From CAXBBB01 sp963793245 (GTDB lineage: Bacteria; Bacteroidota; Rhodothermia; Rhodothermales; BA12), in the NCBI GenBank assembly GCA_963793245.1, contig CAWBZG010000002.1, forward strand, positions 992,001-1,056,000: 64,000 nt of DNA, read 5' to 3'. The position numbers were made by a program, and so were the translations under genes. This document shows positions 33,890-42,539 of the stretch, one piece after another (position 1 is the stretch's first letter; every line of letters begins with the position of its first letter). The notes beneath the pieces are model-generated. The model saw only the letters and a list, made by a program, of their open reading frames with translations. It did not search any database and was not told the DNA's origin.

Positions 33890-35522
33890 CCTCGTCCGGG
33901 GCGAGGAACGGATACACGAAATCGTTCGGCGGGGCGAAGTTTTCCTTGATCGACCGAGGACTCGTCCAGCGCGTCAGGTTGAGGAGGGATCCGGCTTTGT
34001 CGTTGGTGCCCGAAGCGCGTGCGCCGCCAAAGGGCTGCTGCCCGACGACAGCGCCGGTTGGCTTGTCGTTGAGGTAGAAGTTACCCGCCGCGTGCACGAG
34101 CCGGTCGCTCGCCTGCGCCAAAATGCCGCGTTGCTGGGCGAAGACGGCGCCGGTCAGCGCGTAGGGCGAGGTCTCGTCGACGAGCGTCATCGTCTCCTCC
34201 CACTGGTCGTCCTCGTAGACGTAGATCGTCACGACGGGGCCGAAGATCTCTTCGCGCATCGACTTGAACTGCGGGTTCTCGGTCACGACGACGGTCGGAT
34301 CGACGAAGTAGCCGACCTCGTCCGAGTACGTGCCACCAAACGCAATCCGAGCGTCGGACGACTGCTTGGCGTAGTCGATGTAGCTCGCGATGTTGTCGAA
34401 CGACTTCTTGTCGATCACGGCGTTGACGAAGTTGCCCATGTCCTCGACCGGACCAACCGAGATGCGTCCCAACTGCTCGCCGACCGATGCTTCGATGTCG
34501 GCCCACAGCGAGCGCGGCACGTAGACGCGCGACGCTGCCGAGCACTTCTGCCCCTGATACTCGAACGAGCCACGAACGATGGCCGTCGCGACGGTCTTGG
34601 CGTCGGCTGACGGGTGAGCGAGGATAAAGTCTTTTCCGCCTGTCTCGCCGACGATGCGCGGGTAGGTGCGGTAGTCCGAGATGTTGCGCCCGATGGTCTT
34701 CCACAGGTGCTGAAACGTGCCCGTCGAACCAGTAAAGTGAAGTCCGGCCAGATGCTCGCTGTTCATCACGGGGTCGCCCACGTCGGCGCCGTCGCCCGGA
34801 AGGAGGTTGATGACGCCCGGCGGCAGCCCGGCGGCTTCGAACAATTCCATGATGTAGTGCGCCGAGAGCAGCGCCGTGTTCGACGGCTTCCACAGGACGA
34901 CGTTACCCATCATCGCCGGAGCGGCAGGCAGGTTGGCCTGGATCGCCGTGAAGTTGAACGGCGTGACGGCGAACACGAACCCTTCGAGCGGGCGGTAATC
35001 GGTGCGGTTCCAGATGCCTGGCGACGAGACCGGCTGCTGCGCATACAGTTCGGTCGCAAACTGCACGTTGAAGCGCAGGAAGTCGATCAACTCGCACGCC
35101 GCGTCGATCTCGGCCTGGTACACGTTCTTGCTCTGGCCCAGCATCGTCGCCGCGTTGAGCGTGTCGCGCATCGGACCGGCGAGCAGGTCGGCGGCTTTCA
35201 AGAAGATGGCGGCGCGGTCGGCCCAGTCCATCCGTCGCCAGTCGTCTGACGCGGCTTGGGCAGCTTTGATGGCCTGGACGACTTCGTCTTTGCCACACAG
35301 GTGAGCCGTCGCCAGCACACGTTTGTGCTCGTGCGGGGCGACCACGTCGACTGTTCGTCCCGTCAGCACGCGCTCGCCGCCGATGATTGCGGGAATTGTG
35401 ACGTGCTCCTCACGCATTTCCATCAGCCGGGCGCGCAGGCTCGACCGCTCGGGCGATCCGGGCGCGTAGCTCTTGACGGGTTCGTTGACGGGCGGCGGCG
35501 GAGCGAAGTAGGCGTTGGGCAT
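33879..35522 (-). CDS. pruA: L-glutamate gamma-semialdehyde dehydrogenase (1-pyrroline-5-carboxylate dehydrogenase)
   Basis: Oxidises L-glutamate gamma-semialdehyde to glutamate with NAD+, the second step of proline breakdown. The 547-residue protein is the stand-alone monofunctional type. Its features are WNRTDYRPLEGFVFAVTPFNFTAIQANLPAAPAMMGNVVLWKPSNTA, RIVGETGGKDFILAHPSAD (catalytic Glu region), FEYQGQKCSAASRVYVP with the nucleophilic Cys near 320, and PFGGARASGTNDKAGSLLNLTRWTSPR. ATG 35522 (MPNAYFAPPPPVNEP) gives the family length; the longer frame to 35792 runs into the divergent gene and is rejected. No proline dehydrogenase gene is in the window. Confidence 0.95.
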   Translation of the reverse strand: MPNAYFAPPPPVNEPVKSYAPGSPERSSLRARLMEMREEHVTIPAIIGGERVLTGRTVDVVAPHEHKRVLATAHLCGKDEVVQAIKAAQAASDDWRRMDWADRAAIFLKAADLLAGPMRDTLNAATMLGQSKNVYQAEIDAACELIDFLRFNVQFATELYAQQPVSSPGIWNRTDYRPLEGFVFAVTPFNFTAIQANLPAAPAMMGNVVLWKPSNTALLSAHYIMELFEAAGLPPGVINLLPGDGADVGDPVMNSEHLAGLHFTGSTGTFQHLWKTIGRNISDYRTYPRIVGETGGKDFILAHPSADAKTVATAIVRGSFEYQGQKCSAASRVYVPRSLWADIEASVGEQLGRISVGPVEDMGNFVNAVIDKKSFDNIASYIDYAKQSSDARIAFGGTYSDEVGYFVDPTVVVTENPQFKSMREEIFGPVVTIYVYEDDQWEETMTLVDETSPYALTGAVFAQQRGILAQASDRLVHAAGNFYLNDKPTGAVVGQQPFGGARASGTNDKAGSLLNLTRWTSPRSIKENFAPPNDFVYPFLAPDEGAI

Positions 35523-35646
35523 CGGCGTTGAAAGCGCTTGTTTATCGTGCTGTAAGATAGTCGGTACCGGAATCGGGACGCTTGAAGACTCCGTTGCGCT
35601 CACCGCCCGAGTATCTTGCACATTCCCATTCACAGTGCACCTTCCA

Positions 35647-36504
35647 ATGCTCCGTTCGCTCCTCCTTCTTGCCGCTTTTGGCCTCGCTCTCACGCCCACC
35701 ACATCGGCACAAACGCGCTCCAGTGATGCGCCACGCCCGTCGCCGAATGCGCGCGTCGGACAGACGTTCGGCTTCACCGATATCGACATCACCTACGGTC
35801 GCCCCGCCACGCGCGATCGCTCCCTGTTCGCCGACGCTAGCGACTTGGCACCCTATGGCGAGATGTGGCGTGCGGGCGCTAACGAGGCGACCACAGTCAC
35901 GTTTTCGACCGACGTGATGGTCGAGGGGCAGTCTGTTCCCGCCGGAACGTACGCGCTATTCGTCACGCCCAGTGCGTCCGAGTGGAGCGTCTACTTCAAC
36001 CGCGAAGCCAACCAGTGGGGCGCCTTCGGCTACGACGCCGAAATGGACGCCGCTCGCGTCACGGTCGCTCCTGAAACGACGACCCAGATGGTCGAGCAGA
36101 TGCAGTTTCGCATCGACCACGCGACCAACAGCGGAGCGACGATCTACCTCGAATGGGGCATGACGCGCCTTCCTATCGAGGTGACCGCTGATTTTGCAGG
36201 CGTTCTGACGACGAAAGCCAACGCCGCCGACTCGTGGCAGACGCTCATCACGTACGCCATGATTGCGTCGCAAAACAGCATGGACCCCGAACTGACGCTG
36301 CCCTGGATCCAGCGCGCTGTCGCGATGGACGGCAACTTCAACACCCACCGCGCGCACGCTATGATCTTGGCTAGCTACGGTGACTACGACGGTGCGGTAG
36401 CAGCCGCTGACATCGCTCTTGGAATGATCGACGACATCAGCGAGCAGAACATCAACCGTCTCACGGCGGCGAGAGAAGAGTGGGTCGCAGCGATCGAGAA
36501 CTGA
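35647..36504 (+). CDS. DUF2911-domain secreted protein
   Basis: A 285-residue exported protein with the signal MLRSLLLLAAFGLALTPTTSAQ. Residues about 30-180 form the DUF2911 domain: ARVGQTFGFTDIDITYGRPATRDRSLF, LAPYGEMWRAGANEATTVTFSTDVMVEGQSVPAGTYALFVTPSASEWSVYFNREANQWG. The C-terminal 100 residues are helical and TPR-like (NTHRAHAMILASYGDYDGAVAAADIALGM). DUF2911 proteins are common in Bacteroidota and of unknown function. ATG 35647 starts the signal peptide; the frame upstream overlaps the pruA promoter region and is rejected. Confidence 0.88.
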   Translation: MLRSLLLLAAFGLALTPTTSAQTRSSDAPRPSPNARVGQTFGFTDIDITYGRPATRDRSLFADASDLAPYGEMWRAGANEATTVTFSTDVMVEGQSVPAGTYALFVTPSASEWSVYFNREANQWGAFGYDAEMDAARVTVAPETTTQMVEQMQFRIDHATNSGATIYLEWGMTRLPIEVTADFAGVLTTKANAADSWQTLITYAMIASQNSMDPELTLPWIQRAVAMDGNFNTHRAHAMILASYGDYDGAVAAADIALGMIDDISEQNINRLTAAREEWVAAIEN

Positions 36505-36527
36505 TCGAACGCCGTCTGCTTCGTTCT

Positions 36528-36563
36528 CAGAGCGTCGGCACCTGTTAGGGTGTCGGCGCTCTG
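36528..36563. terminator. Hairpin between convergent genes
   Basis: CAGAGCGTCGGCAC (36528-36541) pairs with GTGTCGGCGCTCTG (36550-36563) over 14 pairs, two of them wobble, with an 8-nt loop. It lies between the DUF2911 gene and the convergent ABC-F gene. The T-tract is weak (GTCGTTTA), so it is a probable but not certain terminator for either strand. Confidence 0.55.
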
Positions 36564-36567
36564 TCGT

Positions 36568-38469
36568 TTAGGCGCGCTCGGCGAGGACGGCCCAGCGCTC
36601 CATGTCGGCGTCGAGTTGAGCGAGTAGCGCGTCGAGATCGGCGGACAACTCGGCCGTGCGCTCGTAGTCGGTCGCGGCTTCTACCATTTGGGCTTCGATC
36701 TCGGGCTTGCGGACTTCGGCCTGCTCGATTCGACCTTCGATCTGCTCCAATTCCCGCTTCTCGGAGAAGCTGAGGCCGGATGCTGACTGCGAAGACGAGG
36801 TCGCGGCTGGAGCAGGGCTGGCGGCAGCTTTCTTTGCTTCGGCGGAGGCGCGTGCAGCAGCGGCGTCCTCGTCGGCTTTGATTTCGAGCCAGGCCGAGTA
36901 GTTGCCGGGAATCTCGCGCAGGGTACCGTCCGGCTCGAAGCGGAACAGGTGATCCGTCACGCGGTCGAGGAAGTAGCGGTCGTGCGAGACCGAGATGACG
37001 CATCCGGGAAACGTGTCGAGGTAGTCTTCCAAGGCGACCAATGTCGGAATGTCGAAGTCGTTCGTCGGCTCGTCGAGCAGGAGGACGTTGGGCGCGCCCA
37101 TCAAGATGCGCGCCAGGTAGAGGCGTCGCCGCTCGCCACCCGAGAGCAGTCCGACCGGCGTGTACTGCTGTTTGGGCGGAAACAGAAAGCGTTCGAGCAT
37201 CTTGCTCGCCGAGATAATCGACCCATCCGACGTAACGACGTTTTCGGCGATCTCTTCGATGTAGTCGATCAGCCGCTGCTCGTCGTTGAGCGCCCGGCTG
37301 GTCTGGTCGTAATACCCGATCGTGACGGTCTGGCCCGTCTCAACGGTTCCGCTATCCGGCTGCAACCGCCCGGCGATCAGTTCGAGCAGCGTCGACTTGC
37401 CCGCACCGTTGGGGCCGATGATGCCTACGCGGTCGGTTCGCGTGAACAGGTACGTGAAGTCGTCGATCAGCGTCCGATCGCCGTAGCCTTTGCTGACACC
37501 GCGCAACTCGACGACTTTCTTGCCCAACCGACTCGACACCGCCGAGATTTCGGCTGTCAACTCTTCTTCCGGCTTGTCGCGGTCGATGAGCGCGTGAGCA
37601 CGGTCGATGCGGGCCTTCTGCTTGGTCGTTCGAGCCTTGGCGCCCTTGCGAAGCCAGGCGAGTTCGCGCCGCGCCATGTTGTCCAGCTTGGCCTGCTCGG
37701 ACTCTTGAACGACGGCTTGCTCGGCCTTGACCTCCAAAAAGCGCGAGTAGTTGCCCTCAAATCGCTGCAACCCGCCGCCTGCCACTTCGAGCATTCGGTT
37801 GGTGACGCGGTCGAGGAAGTAGCGGTCGTGCGTGACCAGCAGCAGGGCGCCCGAGTAGTTGCTCAGATAGCCTTCGAGCCAGTCGACCGTCTCGGTGTCG
37901 AGGTGGTTCGTCGGCTCGTCGAGGATGAGCAGTTCAGGTTCTTCGACGAGGGCTTGGGCTAGGGCGACGCGCTTTTGCTGACCGCCCGACAGCGTGTCGA
38001 CCAGAGCCGTCGTATCTGTGATGCCCAATCGGTCGAGAACGGCGTGTGCCCGCGCTTCCAGGCTCCACGCCTGGGCTGCGTCCATCCGGCCAGACAGCGT
38101 GGCGAGACGTTCGGCTGCTTCCATATCCATCCCGCCCGACGCTTCCAGCGTGTGCAGCGTCTCCTCGTACTGACGGACGACCTTCATCGCGGCGCCGTCG
38201 CCCGAGAACACGGCGTCCAGCACGGTCTGCCCAGCTTCGAACGTCGGTGCCTGAGACAGGTAGCCGACGCGTGTGCCTGACGGAATGATGATGCGTCCGC
38301 TATCCGGCTTCTCGGTTCCGGCGATCATCCGCAGCAGCGTCGTCTTGCCCGAGCCATTGGCGCCGATCACGCCCATCCGCGCCTGATCTTCCAGGCTGAA
38401 CGAGACGCTATCGAGCAGCGGCTTGATGCCGTACGACTTGGAGAGGGATTCGACGAGAACTGCGGGCAT
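36568..38469 (-). CDS. ABC-F family ATPase, Uup-like
   Basis: A 633-residue soluble ATPase with two ABC domains and no membrane domain. ABC1 has Walker A GANGSGKTTLLRM, signature LSGGQQKRVALAQALV and Walker B ELLILDEPTNHLD. ABC2 has GPNGAGKSTLLELI, LSGGERRRLYLARIL and NVLLLDEPTNDFD. The linker (KAEQAVVQESEQAKLDNMARRELAWLRKGAKARTTKQKARIDRAHALI) is the P-site tRNA interaction motif region. The C-terminal 100 residues form a coiled coil (FSEKRELEQIEGRIEQAEVRKPEIEAQMVEAATDYERTAELSADL), as in Uup. ABC-F proteins act on ribosomes. ATG 38469 was chosen; an upstream frame adds only a Cys-rich tag. Confidence 0.93.
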   Translation of the reverse strand: MPAVLVESLSKSYGIKPLLDSVSFSLEDQARMGVIGANGSGKTTLLRMIAGTEKPDSGRIIIPSGTRVGYLSQAPTFEAGQTVLDAVFSGDGAAMKVVRQYEETLHTLEASGGMDMEAAERLATLSGRMDAAQAWSLEARAHAVLDRLGITDTTALVDTLSGGQQKRVALAQALVEEPELLILDEPTNHLDTETVDWLEGYLSNYSGALLLVTHDRYFLDRVTNRMLEVAGGGLQRFEGNYSRFLEVKAEQAVVQESEQAKLDNMARRELAWLRKGAKARTTKQKARIDRAHALIDRDKPEEELTAEISAVSSRLGKKVVELRGVSKGYGDRTLIDDFTYLFTRTDRVGIIGPNGAGKSTLLELIAGRLQPDSGTVETGQTVTIGYYDQTSRALNDEQRLIDYIEEIAENVVTSDGSIISASKMLERFLFPPKQQYTPVGLLSGGERRRLYLARILMGAPNVLLLDEPTNDFDIPTLVALEDYLDTFPGCVISVSHDRYFLDRVTDHLFRFEPDGTLREIPGNYSAWLEIKADEDAAAARASAEAKKAAASPAPAATSSSQSASGLSFSEKRELEQIEGRIEQAEVRKPEIEAQMVEAATDYERTAELSADLDALLAQLDADMERWAVLAERA

Positions 38470-38536
38470 GGGCGAATAACGAGGTCTAAAACAAACAGGG
38501 CAAGCCAATCGGACTCGCCGTGTTCAAGGGGGGCGG

Positions 38537-39460
38537 TTAGGCGAGCGACGGATCAGCTTCGATCTGGCTTCGCAAATCGGCCAGCGCGTCGGCGAGGGAG
38601 CGAGGACGGAAGCCGATCTCGGTTTCGGCTTTGAGGATGATCATGCCCGTGCGGGGCGGGCGACGAGCCGTTTGCTGGAAGTCGGCAGCGGTCGACTCGT
38701 GGATCAGGCTGCTGTCCAGATCGAACGCGTCGGCGATCTGGTGGGCGAATTGGTTGACGGACAGGTACTCGCGCCCGCTCATGTTGAAGACGCCGGTCTT
38801 GCCGAAGCGAACCAGCCGTTCCAGTCCTTCGGCGAAATCAGGCGCGTAGGTTGGCGTCCGCCACTGATCCGTAAACACCTTGATCGAACGCCCTGCCATT
38901 AGCTCTTCGCGGACCCAGAGGACGATGTTGCCGCGTCCGCTCGGCGTACGCGGGGCGAACACGACGGCAGGACGAGCGACGGCCCACGCATCGACTCCGG
39001 CGTCGCGGACAGCGTTCTCTCCGGCGATCTTGCTCTTCGCGTAGAAGTTGACGGCTCTCGGGACATCGGTTTCCGAGTAGAGCGGGTTCTCGCCATCGAA
39101 CACGAAGTCGGTCGATACCTGCACCATGCGGCTGCCGACGCGTCGGCACGCACGCGCCATCTGGCCGACTGCGTCAGCGTTGATGCGCCAGCATCCGTCG
39201 CGCTCGACTTCGCACTGATCGACGTTCGTCATCGCCGCCAGATTGACGACGGTATTGGGGCCGAAGTTCTGTATCAGCTCGGTCAGGCGCTGTGTTTCGG
39301 TCAGGTCGATTTGCGTGTAGCCACACGACGCATCGCCGACGAATGCTGACTGACGCGCCGTCGCGAGCACATCGTAGTCCGGCATCGACGCCAGCCGCTC
39401 GACGAATAATTTGCCAACCATACCGTTGGCGCCAGTCACGAGAACACGTTGCGGGAGCAT
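38537..39460 (-). CDS. RmlD-like NAD(P)-dependent sugar reductase
   Basis: A 307-residue short-chain (extended SDR) protein resembling dTDP-4-dehydrorhamnose reductase. It has the nucleotide-binding motif LVTGANGMVGKLFVERL, NLAAMTNVDQCEVERDGCWRINADAVGQMARACRR, STDFVFDGENPLYSETDVPRAVNFYAKSKIAGE with the catalytic Y-x3-K, and GVFNMSGREYLSVNQFAHQIADAF. The C-terminus holds the RPPRTGMIILKAETEIGFRPRSLADAL substrate region. No other rml genes are nearby, so the actual substrate could differ. ATG 39460 (MLPQRVLVTGANG) was chosen over an upstream in-frame start. Confidence 0.86.
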   Translation of the reverse strand: MLPQRVLVTGANGMVGKLFVERLASMPDYDVLATARQSAFVGDASCGYTQIDLTETQRLTELIQNFGPNTVVNLAAMTNVDQCEVERDGCWRINADAVGQMARACRRVGSRMVQVSTDFVFDGENPLYSETDVPRAVNFYAKSKIAGENAVRDAGVDAWAVARPAVVFAPRTPSGRGNIVLWVREELMAGRSIKVFTDQWRTPTYAPDFAEGLERLVRFGKTGVFNMSGREYLSVNQFAHQIADAFDLDSSLIHESTAADFQQTARRPPRTGMIILKAETEIGFRPRSLADALADLRSQIEADPSLA

Positions 39461-39499
39461 AAATTCTTTGGATTGATAGCCAACCAAGGTACGGACGAG

Positions 39500-39931
39500 C
39501 TATCGGCCCAACAGATAGCGCAGTCCAACGGCCACTCGGAGATCCGCGTCCGTTTCGGGCAGCAGGTAGAGGACCGGCGCGGCCTGAATGAAGACCTCGA
39601 ACTGTCCCGTTTCGAACATCAACCCGGCAGCGGCGAGTAGTCCGGCCCGCAGCGTGCCCGAGTCGAGACGGACGGTGGCCCCGGGGCCGATGTAGTAGCG
39701 CATCGGCGAATCGTCGATGCTGCCCAGTGTGAAGGCGAATCCGGCTACGTCGACAAAGTCGTCTTCGAACGAGAATCCGACTTCCCCGATAGATTGGACG
39801 CCAGATACCTGTCCCCGAAGCGAGAGAGCAGCCGTCGGCGATCCGACCTGTCCGCCGACGCTCTCCACGTACGTCTGCGCGCGAAGTGACGGAACGATCA
39901 ACAGAATGGCAAGCACGAGTAGCCGGTTCAC
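39500..39931 (-). CDS. Small outer-membrane beta-barrel protein
   Basis: A 143-residue exported protein with a signal peptide (MNRLLVLAILLIVPSLRAQ). The rest alternates hydrophobic and polar residues: AALSLRGQVSGVQSIGEVGFSF, VAGFAFTLGS, RYYIGPGATVRLDSGTLRAGLLAAAGLMFETGQFEVFIQAAPVLYLLPETDADLRVAVGLRYLLGR. This is typical of an eight-stranded outer-membrane barrel. Its ATG overlaps the stop of the thioesterase gene (ATGA), so it is translationally coupled. No specific family is recognised. Confidence 0.78.
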   Translation of the reverse strand: MNRLLVLAILLIVPSLRAQTYVESVGGQVGSPTAALSLRGQVSGVQSIGEVGFSFEDDFVDVAGFAFTLGSIDDSPMRYYIGPGATVRLDSGTLRAGLLAAAGLMFETGQFEVFIQAAPVLYLLPETDADLRVAVGLRYLLGR

Positions 39932-40497
39932 TTCGCCGCCTCTTCGGTTTCGCCATCGACCGCGCTCATCACGAGGTCTTTGATCAGGTGCGCGTCTTCC
40001 ATCCGCAGGCGACCCGCCATGAGCAAACGCAGTTCGCGTCGGCGGGCAGCGCTTTCGTAGCGGTGCTTTTCGTCTTCCGTTTCGGCATGGAGTGGGGGGA
40101 CGTGGATGGGCTGTCCCTTGTCGTCAACGGCGACGAACGTGTAGAAAGCGCGGTTGCACTTGCGGCGCGTGCGGGCGCGTGGGTTTTCGGCCCACACGTT
40201 GATCTCGACTTCCATCGACGTGCGAAACGCGCGGTTGACTTGCGATTCAAGTACGACGATCTCGCTCATGTAGATCGGCGACTGAAACTCGACCGAGTCG
40301 ACGGAAGCCGTCACGACCGCTTGTTCGGAGTGGCGCGAGGCGCTGATGGCGGCGCACACGTCCATCATGTGCAGCAGGCGCCCGCCCATCAGGTTTCCCA
40401 AGCCGTTGGCGTCGTTGGGTAGGACGATCTGGTTGGTCGTGGCCTTCGATGCGGCTACGCGCTTGGGCGTGCGCAGATCGGCGGTGCTTTCGTTCAT
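39928..40497 (-). CDS. Acyl-CoA thioesterase, hotdog fold (YciA/BACH-like)
   Basis: A 189-residue hotdog-fold thioesterase. The signature is NQIVLPNDANGLGNLMGGRLLHMMDVCAAISASRHSEQAVVTASVDSVEFQSPIYMSEIVVLESQVNRAFRTSMEVEINVWAENP, matching the acyl-CoA hydrolase (YciA/BACH) subfamily with N-x-x-G-x-L-x-G-G and the catalytic Asp. The C-terminal 60 residues, rich in charged helices, extend beyond the core fold. It is the first gene of a two-gene unit with the outer-membrane protein at 39500. The substrate is some acyl-CoA. Confidence 0.9.
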   Translation of the reverse strand: MNESTADLRTPKRVAASKATTNQIVLPNDANGLGNLMGGRLLHMMDVCAAISASRHSEQAVVTASVDSVEFQSPIYMSEIVVLESQVNRAFRTSMEVEINVWAENPRARTRRKCNRAFYTFVAVDDKGQPIHVPPLHAETEDEKHRYESAARRRELRLLMAGRLRMEDAHLIKDLVMSAVDGETEEAAK

Positions 40498-40587
40498 GGA
40501 TGGGCGCTAGTGGGAGAGGCAGGTGGCACGCCCCAACCGCCTGCCGGAGCCTCCAATTCACCGTGAAGCCTTCGCGCCCTCCCGGGC

Positions 40588-41202
40588 TTATCGGCCCGCG
40601 TTCGAGGGGCGCCGGTCGTAGCGTCCGCGCTGCTGCTGAGGCTGCTGCGTCGTGCGATCGGTGGCATCGTTGGGTGTGGACTGCTCGCGGAGCGGACGGT
40701 TCGGACGCTCGACTTCGCGGCTGGCCCCATCGCCGGAAGTAAAGGAAGGGCGGGGAGGGAGGAAGCGATCCGGCACGCGCGGGGTGACTTTGAACTGCTT
40801 GTAGTCGTCGACCGGCACCCACTGCTGCGGCAAGTCATAGAGATAGCGCCCGATACCCCACTGTACGGCGGCGCGTCGCATCGCATTGGAGAGGCCGCCT
40901 TTGATCGCCTCGACGTCTGTGTTGTCGGCGCCGTCCCACTTGGTGACCCATTCGCCCTGATCCGTGCCCCGATCGACGCAGATGCTCAGTCCGCAAACGA
41001 CGCCTCCGTTGGGACCCGGACGGTATTCGTTGCGCCAGTTCTCGGGACCAACGACATCGTCGAGCCGCTCCATGATGGCGCGGTTGGTGATGTAGGCAGC
41101 GGCCAAGCCTTTGTTGGTGCGCTTGCTGATGGTGATGGCGCGCCATTCCAATTCGTCGGCTTGGAAATAGGCGGCGAGGCGGCGGAGATCGCGAGCGGGC
41201 AT
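40588..41202 (-). CDS. Rad52/Rad22-family single-strand annealing protein
   Basis: A 204-residue protein resembling the bacterial Rad52_Rad22 family: LEWRAITISKRTNKGLAAAYITNRAIMERLDDVVGPENWRNEYRPGPNGGVVCGLSICV, then WVTKWDGADNTDVEAIKGGLSNAMRRAAVQWGIGRYLYDLPQQWV, with the conserved K-G-x-x-S-x-A-[FM]-R-R-A-A-V-x-W-G-I-G-R-Y-L-Y motif. The C-terminal 60 residues are a disordered Pro/Arg/Gln-rich tail (TTQQPQQQRGRYDRR), perhaps for SSB or DNA. ATG 41202 (MPARDLRRLAAYF) was chosen. Relatives are common on phages and also on Bacteroidota/Rhodothermota chromosomes; no phage genes surround it here. Confidence 0.85.
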   Translation of the reverse strand: MPARDLRRLAAYFQADELEWRAITISKRTNKGLAAAYITNRAIMERLDDVVGPENWRNEYRPGPNGGVVCGLSICVDRGTDQGEWVTKWDGADNTDVEAIKGGLSNAMRRAAVQWGIGRYLYDLPQQWVPVDDYKQFKVTPRVPDRFLPPRPSFTSGDGASREVERPNRPLREQSTPNDATDRTTQQPQQQRGRYDRRPSNAGR

Positions 41203-41363
41203 GACGACGGGGGGATTGGTTCGCCTATACGATAGCACACGTGGGTGTCGTCTGTGTGTCATACGTGTTCGACCGAATGTTCGGCACGCGAAACGGCATC
41301 GTAACCGCGGGGGCGGCACGGCGAATGGGGTAGCAGAGTCACACAGACAACATCCACCCCTTT

Positions 41364-42494
41364 ATGGCTCTCGCTCCCACCCAATACCTCGAACTCCTCA
41401 AAGAATCAGCATCCGAGTGGAGCGACGACAAGGCGCCTCGCCTGTCGGCTGCGCTGGCGTACTACACCGTTTTCAGCATCGCGCCGCTGCTCATCATCGT
41501 GCTGGCCGTCCTGAGTTTGTTCTGGGCTGGGCAGGACGGCGGCGCGCAGGCCGAGCTGATGCAGCAGATCAGCGGGACGGTAGGACCCGAAGGTGCCGAC
41601 GCGATCCGGTCGATGCTCGAAAATGCGAATCAGCCCGGCAGCAACAGCGGAATCATCGGTACCCTCGTTGGAATCGTGCTGCTGCTCTTCGGCGCGACCG
41701 GCGTATTCGTCCAGTTGCAAGACGCGCTCAATGACGTGTGGGAAGTGCGGAAAAAGCCCAGCTACGGCATCAAGGGGCTGATTATGAGTAGGGTGCTGTC
41801 GTTCGGTATGATCCTTACGATTGGTTTTCTGCTGCTCGTCTCGCTCGTGCTCAGCGTCGTCGTCTCGCAACTGACGGCGTTGATCAGTGACCTGGGCGGG
41901 CTGGGTGAGTTCTTCGCCCAAGTCGTCGACCTCATAATCTCGATCGGGGTCTTCACGCTCCTTTTTGCCGCGATTTACAAGGTGCTGCCTGACGCCGAGA
42001 TCGAGTGGGGCGACGTGTGGACGGGCGCGCTGATCACGGCTGTCCTGTTCGCCATCGGTAAGATCGCCATCGGCATCTACCTGGGTACCTCGTCGACGGC
42101 GTCGAGCTATGGTGCCGCCGGATCGCTCGTCGTGCTGCTGCTGTGGATCTACTACTCGGCGATGATTCTCTTCTTCGGAGCCGAAATCACGCAGGTATAT
42201 GCGCGCTTCCACGGCTCCGGCATTCAACCCAGCGAGCACGCCGAGCGCACGCCGGATGCCAAGAAGGGCGTCGACGAACCGGGTGGAGCCGCAGTAGCAC
42301 ACCAGTCTCAGCCGGTTATCTCTCCACGGGCTGTTCCGGTTGGGGCGATCCCGCATCGTGCATTGCAGCCATCGACGAAATCGAAGAGTCCATCGCTGGT
42401 AGCCCGCGTCGCTCCTGCCGTTGTCGGGCTTCTGATCGGGCGTCTGACGAAGCGTCGCAAGACCGTCGTGAAGAAGCCCGAGCGTTTTCGATAG
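41364..42494 (+). CDS. YihY/BrkB family membrane protein
   Basis: A 376-residue membrane protein with six transmembrane helices over residues 25-280. The family features are KLLKESASEW-like LLKESASEWSDDKAPRLSAALAYYTVFSIAPLLIIVLAVLSLF, the mid region ATGVFVQLQDALNDVWEVRKKP, and YKVLPDAEIEWGDVWTGALITAVLFAIGKIAIGIYLG followed by SLVVLLLWIYYSAMILFFGAEITQVYA. Earlier names such as RNase BN are not supported by function. The last 90 residues form a soluble basic tail (KRRKTVVKKPERFR), longer than usual. An SDR gene and a topoisomerase IB gene follow, probably in one operon. Confidence 0.9.
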   Translation: MALAPTQYLELLKESASEWSDDKAPRLSAALAYYTVFSIAPLLIIVLAVLSLFWAGQDGGAQAELMQQISGTVGPEGADAIRSMLENANQPGSNSGIIGTLVGIVLLLFGATGVFVQLQDALNDVWEVRKKPSYGIKGLIMSRVLSFGMILTIGFLLLVSLVLSVVVSQLTALISDLGGLGEFFAQVVDLIISIGVFTLLFAAIYKVLPDAEIEWGDVWTGALITAVLFAIGKIAIGIYLGTSSTASSYGAAGSLVVLLLWIYYSAMILFFGAEITQVYARFHGSGIQPSEHAERTPDAKKGVDEPGGAAVAHQSQPVISPRAVPVGAIPHRALQPSTKSKSPSLVARVAPAVVGLLIGRLTKRRKTVVKKPERFR

Positions 42495-42539
42495 GCGGGC
42501 ATTCCACGTATCACCTCACCAACCAGATCAGCGACCACC

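Noticed and set aside
41406..42356. 316-residue minus-strand ORF within the YihY gene
   Set aside because: Antisense shadow in high-GC DNA; Gln/Arg/Asp-rich and without motifs.
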